5,782 bases of DNA from an uncultured Planctomycetaceae bacterium. GTDB lineage: Bacteria; Planctomycetota; Planctomycetia; Pirellulales; Pirellulaceae. The number at the start of each line of letters is the position of its first letter. Within the stretch, counting starts at the first letter, position 1. Where the stretch lies: positions 1 through 5,782 of the forward strand of contig CAIXSC010000480.1 in NCBI GenBank assembly GCA_903921945.1, in the 5' to 3' direction. The position numbers and the translations under genes were made by a program. The notes beneath the pieces are model-generated. The model did no database searches. It saw only the letters and a list, made by a program, of their open reading frames with translations, and was not told the DNA's origin. Shown in pieces: positions 1-5,605 of the stretch.

Positions 1-55
1 CAAAACTGGGACGTTCCATGACCCAACCCTCCTGCCACCTTGCCACCCACGCCGG

Positions 56-75
56 GTCGCGCATCGATGCGCGAC
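56..75. promoter_or_regulatory. Perfect 20-bp palindrome, possible operator
   Basis: The sequence GTCGCGCATCGATGCGCGAC equals its own reverse complement over all 20 bases, centred on ATCGAT. It is flanked on both sides by CCGG (52-55 and 80-83). There is no T-tract after it, so it does not look like an intrinsic terminator. It sits about 11 bp upstream of the possible -35 element, a position suited to a dimeric regulator. That role is inference; the symmetry is directly visible. Confidence 0.45.
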
Positions 76-86
76 GACACCGGTGT

Positions 87-113
87 CTGACCTCCAGATC
101 AGTTCTCTATACT
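87..113 (+). promoter_or_regulatory. Possible sigma70-type promoter for the protease-phosphodiesterase unit
   Basis: TATACT at 108-113 matches the -10 consensus at five of six positions. CTGACC at 87-92 matches TTGACA at four of six, with a 15-nt spacer, which is shorter than the usual 17. It is the best promoter-like pair I see upstream of the protease gene. The long leader and short spacer keep confidence low. Confidence 0.25.
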
Positions 114-373
114 GAGTGGGTATCGGAATCGGGTGAATTTTCGCATGAGGTAAACCGCAATGGCCAGGTAACTTGGGGGACCGGAATGGTGCCGAGTGCT
201 CCGATCGACCCAAATGATTCGGTCGCGTCACCTAAACCGCTTGGTAACTTCCTGGTTGGACTCCGCGCCTTTGCCAAAAACGCCTATTGTACCGGTCAGG
301 CCAATTGAGCCGGCGATTCCGTCGAGGCGCGGCATCGAGCGGCTCGCCATGTCCCGGGGTTCTTGCGAAGGTC

Positions 374-378
374 GGAAG
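374..378 (+). promoter_or_regulatory. Ribosome binding site deciding the protease start
   Basis: GGAAG ends 5 nt before ATG 384, a plausible Shine-Dalgarno match. It supports ATG 384 over the in-frame TTG at 363, which has no comparable purine block at the right distance, and over the in-frame ATG at 441, which has only a weak GGCAGA upstream. Confidence 0.5.
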
Positions 379-383
379 CTGTT

Positions 384-1751
384 ATGGCAACTGGGAAAAT
401 CAACTCTACCGGCTCGGTTCCGGCGGTCGCGGCAGATGGGATGGCCCAGGATGGCGGCAGCCTGCCGCCGCCAAGGTTGGGTCGCGACCCAAGGACCGCC
501 GCCTTCCCGATCGCGTGGGCGGTCGGCTGGCTGCTCATCGCCACGCTGTCCTCAAATCTCGCTCATGCCCAGCCGGTCCCCAGAGGCCCGCTCGGCAACC
601 CGCCCCCAGTCCCCGGCATTCAGCCTCCTATTCCCGGCAACCCACCTTCAGTTCCCGGCAACCAGCCCCCAGTTCCCGGCAACCAGCCCGCGGCTCCCGG
701 CAACCCGCCGATGCGGCCGGCATGGAATTACCCGCCGGTGGCCGCCGCACTCGCCGCCGACGAATTAACCCCGGAGGAACGGGTCTATGTCAGCGTCTAC
801 GAACAGGTGAATCGCAGCGTGGTGAACATCACCACCAAGGCCACCCGGGGCGAAAATCTGTTTCAAGGAGAAATGGCCGTCGAGGGCGCCGGGTCAGGGT
901 CGGTGCTGGACCAGCAAGGCCACGTGCTGACCAATTACCACGTCGTGGAAGGCGCTACGTCGATTCGCGTCGCGTTGTTTAATGGCGAGTCGTTCGACGC
1001 GCGGGTCGTGGGGCACGACGCTATGAACGATATCGCCGTGCTGCAAGTGTCCGCCCCCCCCGAGGATCTGTTTCCTGTCCGGTTCGCCGACAGCGCGCAA
1101 CTGCGAGTCGGCCAGCGTGTGATCGCGATCGGCAATCCGTTCGGGTTGGAACGCACCATGACGCTGGGAATCGTTTCCAGCTTGAACCGCTCGCTGCCCA
1201 CACGCGCCGGACGATCGCTGAAATCGCTGATCCAAATCGACGCGGCGCTCAACCGAGGCAACTCGGGAGGTCCGCTGCTGGACAGTCGCGGCCGACTGAT
1301 CGGCATGAACACGGCCATCGCGAGCAGCACGGGGGAGAACACCGGGGTCGGGTTCGCGATTCCCGCCAACATCCTGGCCCGCGTCGTCCCGCAATTGATC
1401 GAAACGGGCCGCGTGATCCGGCCGGACATCGGCATTACCCGCGTGCTGGAAACCGAACGCGGACTCGTAATCGTGACGCTGTCCGCCAGAGGACCAGCGG
1501 AACAGGCCGGATTGCTCGGCTTTCGCGTGGTCAAAACCGAGCGGCGCCGCGGGCCGTTTGTTTACACCGAACAGAAGATCGACCGCAGCCGAGCGGACAT
1601 GATCGTGTCGGTGGACGGGCGGCCGGTTCGCAGCGCCGACGATCTGCTCGGGGCCGTCGAAGCGAAGCGGCCCGGCGAAACCGTCGAACTGGGGATCGTG
1701 CGCGAAGGCAAAACCGGGGTCGTTGTCGTGACGTTGGGAACAGGCGAGTGA
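384..1751 (+). CDS. Secreted HtrA/DegP-type serine protease with one PDZ domain
   Basis: 455-residue trypsin-like (S1C) protease of the HtrA/Deg family, expected to degrade or process misfolded proteins outside the cytoplasm. Residues 1-38 form a long polar lead. A hydrophobic segment at about 39-61 ends in AHA|Q (62/63), so it is a signal peptide or an anchor. Residues 71-112 are a Pro/Gly/Asn heptad linker. The protease domain spans about 125-340 with the full triad: His186 in NYHVV, Asp216 in NDIAVL and Ser294 in GNSGG. VGFAIP (322-327) is also typical. A single PDZ domain fills about 347-455 and is interrupted by a basic insert at about 378-404. E. coli DegP has two PDZ domains, so this resembles DegS/Deg1-type architecture. 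The phosphodiesterase gene starts 4 nt after the stop, suggesting an operon. Family and activity are confident; the substrate is unknown. An alternative start is ATG 441, which gives a shorter signal peptide. Confidence 0.93.
   Translation: MATGKINSTGSVPAVAADGMAQDGGSLPPPRLGRDPRTAAFPIAWAVGWLLIATLSSNLAHAQPVPRGPLGNPPPVPGIQPPIPGNPPSVPGNQPPVPGNQPAAPGNPPMRPAWNYPPVAAALAADELTPEERVYVSVYEQVNRSVVNITTKATRGENLFQGEMAVEGAGSGSVLDQQGHVLTNYHVVEGATSIRVALFNGESFDARVVGHDAMNDIAVLQVSAPPEDLFPVRFADSAQLRVGQRVIAIGNPFGLERTMTLGIVSSLNRSLPTRAGRSLKSLIQIDAALNRGNSGGPLLDSRGRLIGMNTAIASSTGENTGVGFAIPANILARVVPQLIETGRVIRPDIGITRVLETERGLVIVTLSARGPAEQAGLLGFRVVKTERRRGPFVYTEQKIDRSRADMIVSVDGRPVRSADDLLGAVEAKRPGETVELGIVREGKTGVVVVTLGTGE
594..719 (+). 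repeat. Six 21-bp units encoding a proline-rich heptad linker
   Basis: Six consecutive 21-bp units inside the protease gene encode variants of the heptapeptide GNQPPVP: GNPPPVP, GIQPPIP, GNPPSVP, GNQPPVP, GNQPAAP and GNPPMRP. The DNA copies are similar but not identical, with substitutions concentrated in the middle positions. The repeat lies just after the predicted signal cleavage site and before the protease domain, so it would form an extended, flexible extracytoplasmic spacer. Copy number can change by multiples of 21 bp without breaking the frame. Confidence 0.9.
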
Positions 1752-1755
1752 ACCG

Positions 1756-3132
1756 ATGCCCGGATTGATGGTGTTAAATGTCGTCGGGCTGACGCCCAGT
1801 CTGATCGGACCGAACACGCCGCGAATCGCCGAGTTCGCTCGCCGAGGCCGGTTGTCGACGATCGGGCCGGTCGTGCCCGCTGTGACCTGTTCCGTCCAGT
1901 CCACCTACCTGACCGGTCTTTGGCCCTCGGGCCACGGAGCGGTCGGCAATGGCTGGTACTTTCGCGATGACTGCGAAGTTCGCTTCTGGCGCCAGTCGAA
2001 CAAACTGGTCGCCGGCGAAAAGATCTGGGAGGCCGCTCGCCGACGCGACCCGAGCGTGACCACCGCCAATCTTTTCTGGTGGTACAACATGTATTCCACG
2101 GCCGACCTGAGCGTTACGCCTCGGCCGATGTACCCGAGCGACGGGCGGAAACTGCCCGACGTTTACGCCCAACCGGCCAATCTGCGGGAAAGATTGCAAG
2201 CCGAACTGGGCACCTTTCCGCTCTTTCAATTCTGGGGACCGGCGACCACGATTGCCTCCACCCAATGGATCGCCGACGCCGCTCAACGGGTCGCCGAATG
2301 GCACTCGCCGCGACTCTCCCTGGTCTATCTGCCGCATCTGGATTACGGACTGCAGCGGCATGGACCGGACCTCGCGCGAGTGGCCTCGGATCTCCGCGAG
2401 GTCGACGCGGTCGTCGGCCAGTTGCTCGATTTCTGCGATCGGCGCGGCGACCGTGTCGCCATCCTCAGCGAATACGGCATTGGCGCGGTGCGCCGTCCTG
2501 TGCATTTAAACCGCGCGCTCCGCGAGGCGGGATTATTGCAGGTGCGAGTGGAATTGGGCCGGGAATTGCTCGATGCGGGCGCCAGCGACGCCTTCGCGGT
2601 CGCCGACCATCAGGTCGCGCATATTTACGTCAACAATCCTTTGAAGTTGGCCGCGGTCCGCCAAGTGATCGAAAACGTTGCCGGCGTGGCGAAAGTCTAT
2701 GATGACGCCACGAAACACGAGCTGCATTTGGATCATCCGCGCTCGGGCGAGCTCGTGGCGCTCGCCGAACCCGACGCGTGGTTCACTTATTACTATTGGC
2801 TGGACGATCGCGGCGAACCGGACTTCGCCCGCACGGTCGATATCCATCGCAAACCGGGGTACGATCCGGCCGAGCTCTTTATCGACCCGGCATTGTCGAT
2901 GCCGAAACTGAAGATCGCCAAGACGCTCTTGAAACGAAAGCTCGGTTTCCGCGCGTTGCTCGAGGTGATTCCCGACCATGCTGAAATGGTTCGCGGCTCG
3001 CACGGATTGCCGGCAGCGACGGCCGACGAGTCGCCCGTGTTTATCTCGCCGTTCCGCGAGCGTCCGTTGCCCGATGTGCTTTCGCCGATCGACGTCAAGC
3101 CAACGTTGCTCGAGTATTTATTCGCATCGTGA
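1756..3132 (+). CDS. Alkaline-phosphatase-superfamily phosphodiesterase (ebo-cluster type)
   Basis: 458-residue protein of the type I phosphodiesterase/nucleotide pyrophosphatase family in the alkaline phosphatase superfamily. The family signature is clear at 41-61: PAVT with Thr44 as the expected nucleophile, then TG (53-54) and the PSGHG block at 57-61. From memory, the whole sequence, including NGWYFRD (65-71), WWYNMYS (108-114), DHQVAHIYVN (284-293) and FTYYYWLDD (343-351), resembles the AP-superfamily protein of bacterial ebo clusters. Aligned by eye with nucleotide pyrophosphatases, several metal ligands are changed: the N-terminal Asp is Val10, the His after Asp196 is Gln200, and the SDHG motif is SEYG (238-241). 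Asp196, Asp284/His285 and His416 remain. There is no signal peptide, so it is probably cytoplasmic. ATG 1756 lies 4 nt after the protease stop, suggesting translational coupling. The family is secure; catalytic activity and substrate are not. Confidence 0.88.
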   Translation: MPGLMVLNVVGLTPSLIGPNTPRIAEFARRGRLSTIGPVVPAVTCSVQSTYLTGLWPSGHGAVGNGWYFRDDCEVRFWRQSNKLVAGEKIWEAARRRDPSVTTANLFWWYNMYSTADLSVTPRPMYPSDGRKLPDVYAQPANLRERLQAELGTFPLFQFWGPATTIASTQWIADAAQRVAEWHSPRLSLVYLPHLDYGLQRHGPDLARVASDLREVDAVVGQLLDFCDRRGDRVAILSEYGIGAVRRPVHLNRALREAGLLQVRVELGRELLDAGASDAFAVADHQVAHIYVNNPLKLAAVRQVIENVAGVAKVYDDATKHELHLDHPRSGELVALAEPDAWFTYYYWLDDRGEPDFARTVDIHRKPGYDPAELFIDPALSMPKLKIAKTLLKRKLGFRALLEVIPDHAEMVRGSHGLPAATADESPVFISPFRERPLPDVLSPIDVKPTLLEYLFAS

Positions 3133-3150
3133 CCGCGGCCGCTGCCCGGT
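3133..3150. other. 18-nt gap between convergent stop codons
   Basis: The phosphodiesterase stop (TGA, 3130-3132) and the flavoprotein stop on the other strand (3151-3153) are 18 nt apart. The gap contains the palindromes CCGCGG and GCGGCCGC but no hairpin followed by a T-tract for either strand. The two transcripts therefore probably overlap at their 3' ends, unless termination is Rho-dependent. Confidence 0.7.
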
Positions 3151-4668
3151 TCATTCCGGCGCGACGGTGTAGCGGTAAAGATTATGCGCATCGGGGTCGA
3201 AGAGTCCGACGCGGTTATAAGGACGGACAGCGTCGGCCACGGTGCGTTCCCATGCGGTCTCATCAAGCCGGCCGCGGTCGATCTGACGGTGGAGCGTCGC
3301 GACCATCGCGCGGAACTCGGGGTTGTCCGCGTTCAAGAACCATAATCGGCTGTCGTACCGCGTCCCGTCGCTGCCAGCCGCCGCGCGGCGGTGTTCGTAG
3401 GTTGTGGCGGCGGCGAAATACAACATCGACCAGGCGGTGAAGGCGCGAAACGCGCCCAGGCTGCGGTAGCAACCGTCGACCAGCAAGTCGATCAAGGCGA
3501 TCTCCTCGAACATGATTCGTTGGTAGTCGTTAAGGCGCTCGGCGAGTTCCGGCCGTGCCCAGGATTGGCCCAGGATGTCCAGGAGCCGCTCGAGCCCGCA
3601 TAGCGAGTGGCCGATCCCCGTGCTGTGCAGCGGGTCGATAAAGCCGGCCGTGTTCGGCAAGGCGGCCCAGTCTTCGCCCGCCGCCGCACCGGCGCGGCGC
3701 TGGATGCGGCCCGAACGGATCATGCGGCCAGGGATGGCGGCCAGTTCCGCGTTCGCCAACAGCTCCGCCACCGATGGATGCGCTCGCAACCACCCGTGCC
3801 ATTCTTCCTCGGGGGTTATCGCCGGTTCGAGCGGAAAGCGACGCTCGTCGATCGCGATCCCCACGCTGGCCAAGTTGTGTTGAAACCGCAGCAGCCACAT
3901 CCAAGCGCCGTCGAGCAGCATGTGCTGGGCGGCGTCGTCGCAACGAAACGGATGGCTGTCGACATCGCCGCCGTGATCCCGCAACCAGTCGTCCCATGCA
4001 CCCACGCCCTGAAAGTGCGAAAACAACATCCGCGACCGGGTATGGAGCCGTTCCAGTCGCGGCGCGGCTCCTGTGGCGCGGGCCATGACCGCCGCTTCGC
4101 CGGTGCCATCGATCACAAACCGCGCGTGGATGGCAAGCTGTTCCGGATCGCTTCGCAACCGCCAGCCGCCCCGCGGATCGCGGACGGGCGCGCCGAGCCG
4201 CACGCCCTCGAAGACCGGAATCCCCGCCGCTGCCGCTTCGCGAGCCAGAAACGTGTCAACATCGGCCCGCAGCCACTGCGTGTCGCTCGTTTCGTCATCC
4301 GCGCTGGCCGCGACCAGCAGTTCGTTGCGATGCGAACGGTCCGGGGAGAACGGTTGTCCGCGCGGCTGGTCAAAATAGCTGAATCCGCGTTTCAAGCCGC
4401 AGCCCAACTGCGGGTAGGCACGCTGCCACGGACCGAACTTCGCGAGCGGCACGAGGCGGGGCAGCGAGTAGCGTTCGGCCAAGTCGCGCAGCACTCGGTT
4501 GGCAACCGGCGTGGAGGATTCGCCGATCGCGAACCGCGGATGGCGGGCGCGATCGATCAACACCGTCCGCAGGCCCAGTTGGTGGCAGCCCAGCGCCGCG
4601 ATACTGCCGGCGAACCCGGAGCCCAGCACGGCGACATCGACATCGACATCAACATCAAACGTTTCCAT
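3151..4668 (-). CDS. FAD-dependent oxidoreductase of the flavin halogenase (tryptophan halogenase-like) family
   Basis: 505-residue flavoprotein, normal in length for flavin-dependent halogenases. The Rossmann FAD motif is GSGFAG at 16-21, followed by GESSTP at 49-54. Lys93 in GLKRGFSYF aligns by eye with the catalytic lysine of tryptophan halogenases (Lys79 in PrnA). The halogenase WxWxIP motif appears as AWMWLLRF (255-262): both Trp are kept, but Ile-Pro is replaced by Leu-Arg. The second FAD motif reads GFIDPLHSTGIGHSL (342-356), with His348 where tryptophan halogenases have the active-site Glu. It may therefore act on a different substrate, or be a related monooxygenase or reductase and not a halogenase. 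No flavin reductase partner is in the window. The start at 4668 precedes an Asp-Val repeat (5-12) made by a hexanucleotide repeat. It converges with the phosphodiesterase and diverges from the gene at 4863. The flavoprotein call is firm; the reaction is not. Confidence 0.87.
   Translation of the reverse strand: METFDVDVDVDVAVLGSGFAGSIAALGCHQLGLRTVLIDRARHPRFAIGESSTPVANRVLRDLAERYSLPRLVPLAKFGPWQRAYPQLGCGLKRGFSYFDQPRGQPFSPDRSHRNELLVAASADDETSDTQWLRADVDTFLAREAAAAGIPVFEGVRLGAPVRDPRGGWRLRSDPEQLAIHARFVIDGTGEAAVMARATGAAPRLERLHTRSRMLFSHFQGVGAWDDWLRDHGGDVDSHPFRCDDAAQHMLLDGAWMWLLRFQHNLASVGIAIDERRFPLEPAITPEEEWHGWLRAHPSVAELLANAELAAIPGRMIRSGRIQRRAGAAAGEDWAALPNTAGFIDPLHSTGIGHSLCGLERLLDILGQSWARPELAERLNDYQRIMFEEIALIDLLVDGCYRSLGAFRAFTAWSMLYFAAATTYEHRRAAAGSDGTRYDSRLWFLNADNPEFRAMVATLHRQIDRGRLDETAWERTVADAVRPYNRVGLFDPDAHNLYRYTVAPE
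4633..4656 (-). repeat. Hexanucleotide repeat encoding Asp-Val dipeptides
   Basis: On the plus strand GACATC occurs three times in a row, followed by a variant AACATC. On the coding (minus) strand these give four Xaa-Val dipeptides at residues 5-12 of the flavoprotein, directly before the first beta strand of the FAD-binding fold. A change of one unit would keep the frame and alter only the length of the N-terminal tail. Confidence 0.9.
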
Positions 4669-4688
4669 CGTGAGCGGCGGCTCCCCGT

Positions 4689-4758
4689 CGACTGGCGAAT
4701 TTCAACCGGCGTATTTCGACTGGCGCTTTTCAACCGGCGCTTTTCAACCGGCGAATTT
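4689..4758. repeat. Five tandem 14-bp repeats in the divergent intergenic region
   Basis: Five contiguous 14-bp units fill 70 bp: CGACTGGCGAATTT, CAACCGGCGTATTT, CGACTGGCGCTTTT, CAACCGGCGCTTTT and CAACCGGCGAATTT. Each has a constant GGCG core and ends in TTT. The 5' half alternates between CGACT and CAACC, then CAACC is repeated. A related CGACTGGCTGGCG occurs at about 4808-4820. The array begins 20 bp upstream of the flavoprotein start codon and ends 104 bp upstream of the rightward gene. Confidence 0.92.
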
Positions 4759-4763
4759 TTCCT

Positions 4764-4799
4764 GCTTGCGTCCCGTTTTCCCGCAAGCCTGTGCGGCTT
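4764..4799 (+). promoter_or_regulatory. Two overlapping inverted repeats upstream of the rightward gene
   Basis: GCTTGCG (4764-4770) pairs perfectly with CGCAAGC (4782-4788) around an 11-nt loop. AAGCC (4785-4789) pairs perfectly with GGCTT (4795-4799) around a 5-nt loop. The two stems share AAGC at 4785-4788, so only one can form at a time if transcribed. Neither is followed by a T-tract on the plus strand. Whether the region is transcribed is unknown, and a protein-binding role is equally possible. Confidence 0.4.
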
Positions 4800-4851
4800 A
4801 AGAATAGCGACTGGCTGGCGTGCGGAGTGGACGCTGGCCGTCGGCCCAACC

Positions 4852-4855
4852 AGGA
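4852..4855 (+). promoter_or_regulatory. Ribosome binding site deciding the start of the DcrB/PsbP-like gene
   Basis: AGGA ends 7 nt before ATG 4863. This supports that start over the in-frame GTG at 4791, whose added residues have no recognisable character and would overlap the inverted repeats. Confidence 0.5.
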
Positions 4856-4862
4856 TGACCGC

Positions 4863-5297
4863 ATGCCCCGCACGTACGATCAACATGGAATTCGGTTCTT
4901 GTACCCGGACAACTGGCAGGTCACCGACGAGCAGTCGCTGGAGCCGCCTTATTCCGTCGGCCTGCAGACGCCGCAGGGCGGCATGTGGGTGTTGCAGATC
5001 CACGAGCAGGGCGAACCGCTCGAGCTGGCCGGCGAGGCGCTGAGCACGATGCGGACCGAGTACGCCGAATTGGAAGCCGATTCCATCACCGAGCGATTGG
5101 AAGACCACGACATCATCGGCTTCGAGATGCGGTTCTACTACCTCGACTTTGTCGTGATGGCTCGAATTTTAAGCTTACGTCATCGCGACCGCACGTTGGT
5201 CTTGCTCTGCCAGGCCGAGGACCGAGACTACGACGCGCTCGCCCCGGTCTTCCACGCCATGCTCGTCAGCATTCTCCGAAATGGCCGCCACTCGTAG
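4863..5297 (+). CDS. Small DcrB/PsbP-like hypothetical protein
   Basis: 144-residue protein of unknown function. The opening YDQHGIRFLYPDNWQV (5-20) has the pattern of the Mog1/PsbP/DcrB-like fold: a strand, then a Tyr-Pro-x-x-Trp motif. It continues with VGLQTPQGGMWVLQIH (32-47), an acidic helix at about 51-80 (aa ELAGEALSTMRTEYAELEAD), strands at about 83-103 and 110-117, and a final helix at about 124-139. No signal peptide or membrane segment is seen, so it is probably cytoplasmic. The stop codon TAG (5295-5297) lies inside the first unit of a 15-bp repeat array. It is divergent from the flavoprotein gene. I recall similar short proteins annotated as hypothetical or DUF1795/DcrB-related in planctomycetes. 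The gene call is strong, the fold call moderate, and I do not assign a function. Confidence 0.8.
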   Translation: MPRTYDQHGIRFLYPDNWQVTDEQSLEPPYSVGLQTPQGGMWVLQIHEQGEPLELAGEALSTMRTEYAELEADSITERLEDHDIIGFEMRFYYLDFVVMARILSLRHRDRTLVLLCQAEDRDYDALAPVFHAMLVSILRNGRHS

Positions 5298-5332
5298 GGC
5301 CGCGACTCGTAGGGCCGCGACTCGTAGGGCTG
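5290..5332. repeat. 15-bp tandem repeat overlapping the end of a gene
   Basis: The unit ACTCGTAGGGCCGCG occurs at 5290-5304 and 5305-5319, followed by a partial copy ACTCGTAGGGCTG at 5320-5332. The first copy supplies the last sense bases and the TAG stop of the DcrB/PsbP-like gene. TAG recurs every 15 bp in the same frame, so the stop is effectively triplicated. Confidence 0.92.
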
Positions 5333-5559
5333 TTTGAAAGCCGAATGCCGGAATTCGTCCCGAGTCGGTCGTGACGATGCAACACCCGCAGGCCAATCCG
5401 GTTCGAGCCCCGACGATTCGACTTTCCTTCAGAGGACATGAGACTTCGGTCGCCCCGCATTGGTTCGGCGCGACACCGCATGTCCCGGAACCGTCGGCGT
5501 CGCGGGAAAGGCGTGCAGGGTGCGATGGCATCTGGTGGGACGTTGGCGGTTGGCGGTGA

Positions 5560-5605
5560 GATGGCTGCTGGTGCGGCGATGGCTGCTGGTGCGGCGATGG
5601 CTGCC
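5560..5605. repeat. 18-bp direct repeat
   Basis: GATGGCTGCTGGTGCGGC occurs twice back to back (5560-5577 and 5578-5595), followed by a 10-base partial third copy (5596-5605). A degraded relative, GATGGCATCTGGTGGGAC, is at 5524-5541. Just before the array, TTGGCGG occurs twice (5543-5549 and 5550-5556). The array abuts the GC hairpin that follows. Confidence 0.9.

Larger units (their letters stand above)
1..383. other. Intergenic/leader region upstream of the protease gene
   Basis: No convincing gene is visible in this stretch. A 96-codon open frame at 18-308 (+) encodes a sequence with no recognisable domain, no hydrophobic core and no good ribosome site, so I do not call it. The region holds a 20-bp palindrome (56-75), a possible promoter (87-113) and the ribosome binding site of the next gene (374-378). 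If the promoter is real, the protease mRNA would have a leader of roughly 260 nt. The end of any upstream gene lies outside the window. Confidence 0.5.
4669..4862. promoter_or_regulatory. Divergent promoter region
   Basis: The 194 bp between two divergent start codons must hold control signals for both genes, unless they are read from elsewhere. It is richer in A/T than its surroundings in the repeat area (4689-4760). I cannot pick a convincing -35/-10 pair for either gene. TAAGAA at 4799-4804 is a weak -10 candidate for the rightward gene, without a good -35. The visible structure is a five-unit tandem repeat and two overlapping inverted repeats, listed separately. Confidence 0.5.

Noticed and set aside
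18..308. 96-codon plus-strand open frame near the left edge
   Set aside because: No recognisable domain or ribosome site, and it covers the palindrome and promoter candidate. A real small gene cannot be fully excluded.
894..1904. 336-codon minus-strand open frame opposite the protease gene
   Set aside because: It lies antisense to a gene with an intact catalytic triad and PDZ domain, and its translation has no recognisable motif. Long antisense frames are expected at this GC content.
3607..5043. 478-codon plus-strand open frame opposite the flavoprotein gene
   Set aside because: It is antisense to a clearly conserved FAD protein, runs through the 14-bp repeat array and into the next gene in another frame, and is Arg/Ala/Pro-rich.
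5395..5421. GGTTCGAGCCC resembling a tRNA T-arm
   Set aside because: The stem has a mismatch, and no matching acceptor, D-arm or anticodon arm can be laid out upstream at tRNA spacing.
5290..5605. Short repeats considered as a CRISPR array
   Set aside because: The units are 15-18 bp, directly adjacent with no spacers, and there are no cas genes in the window.
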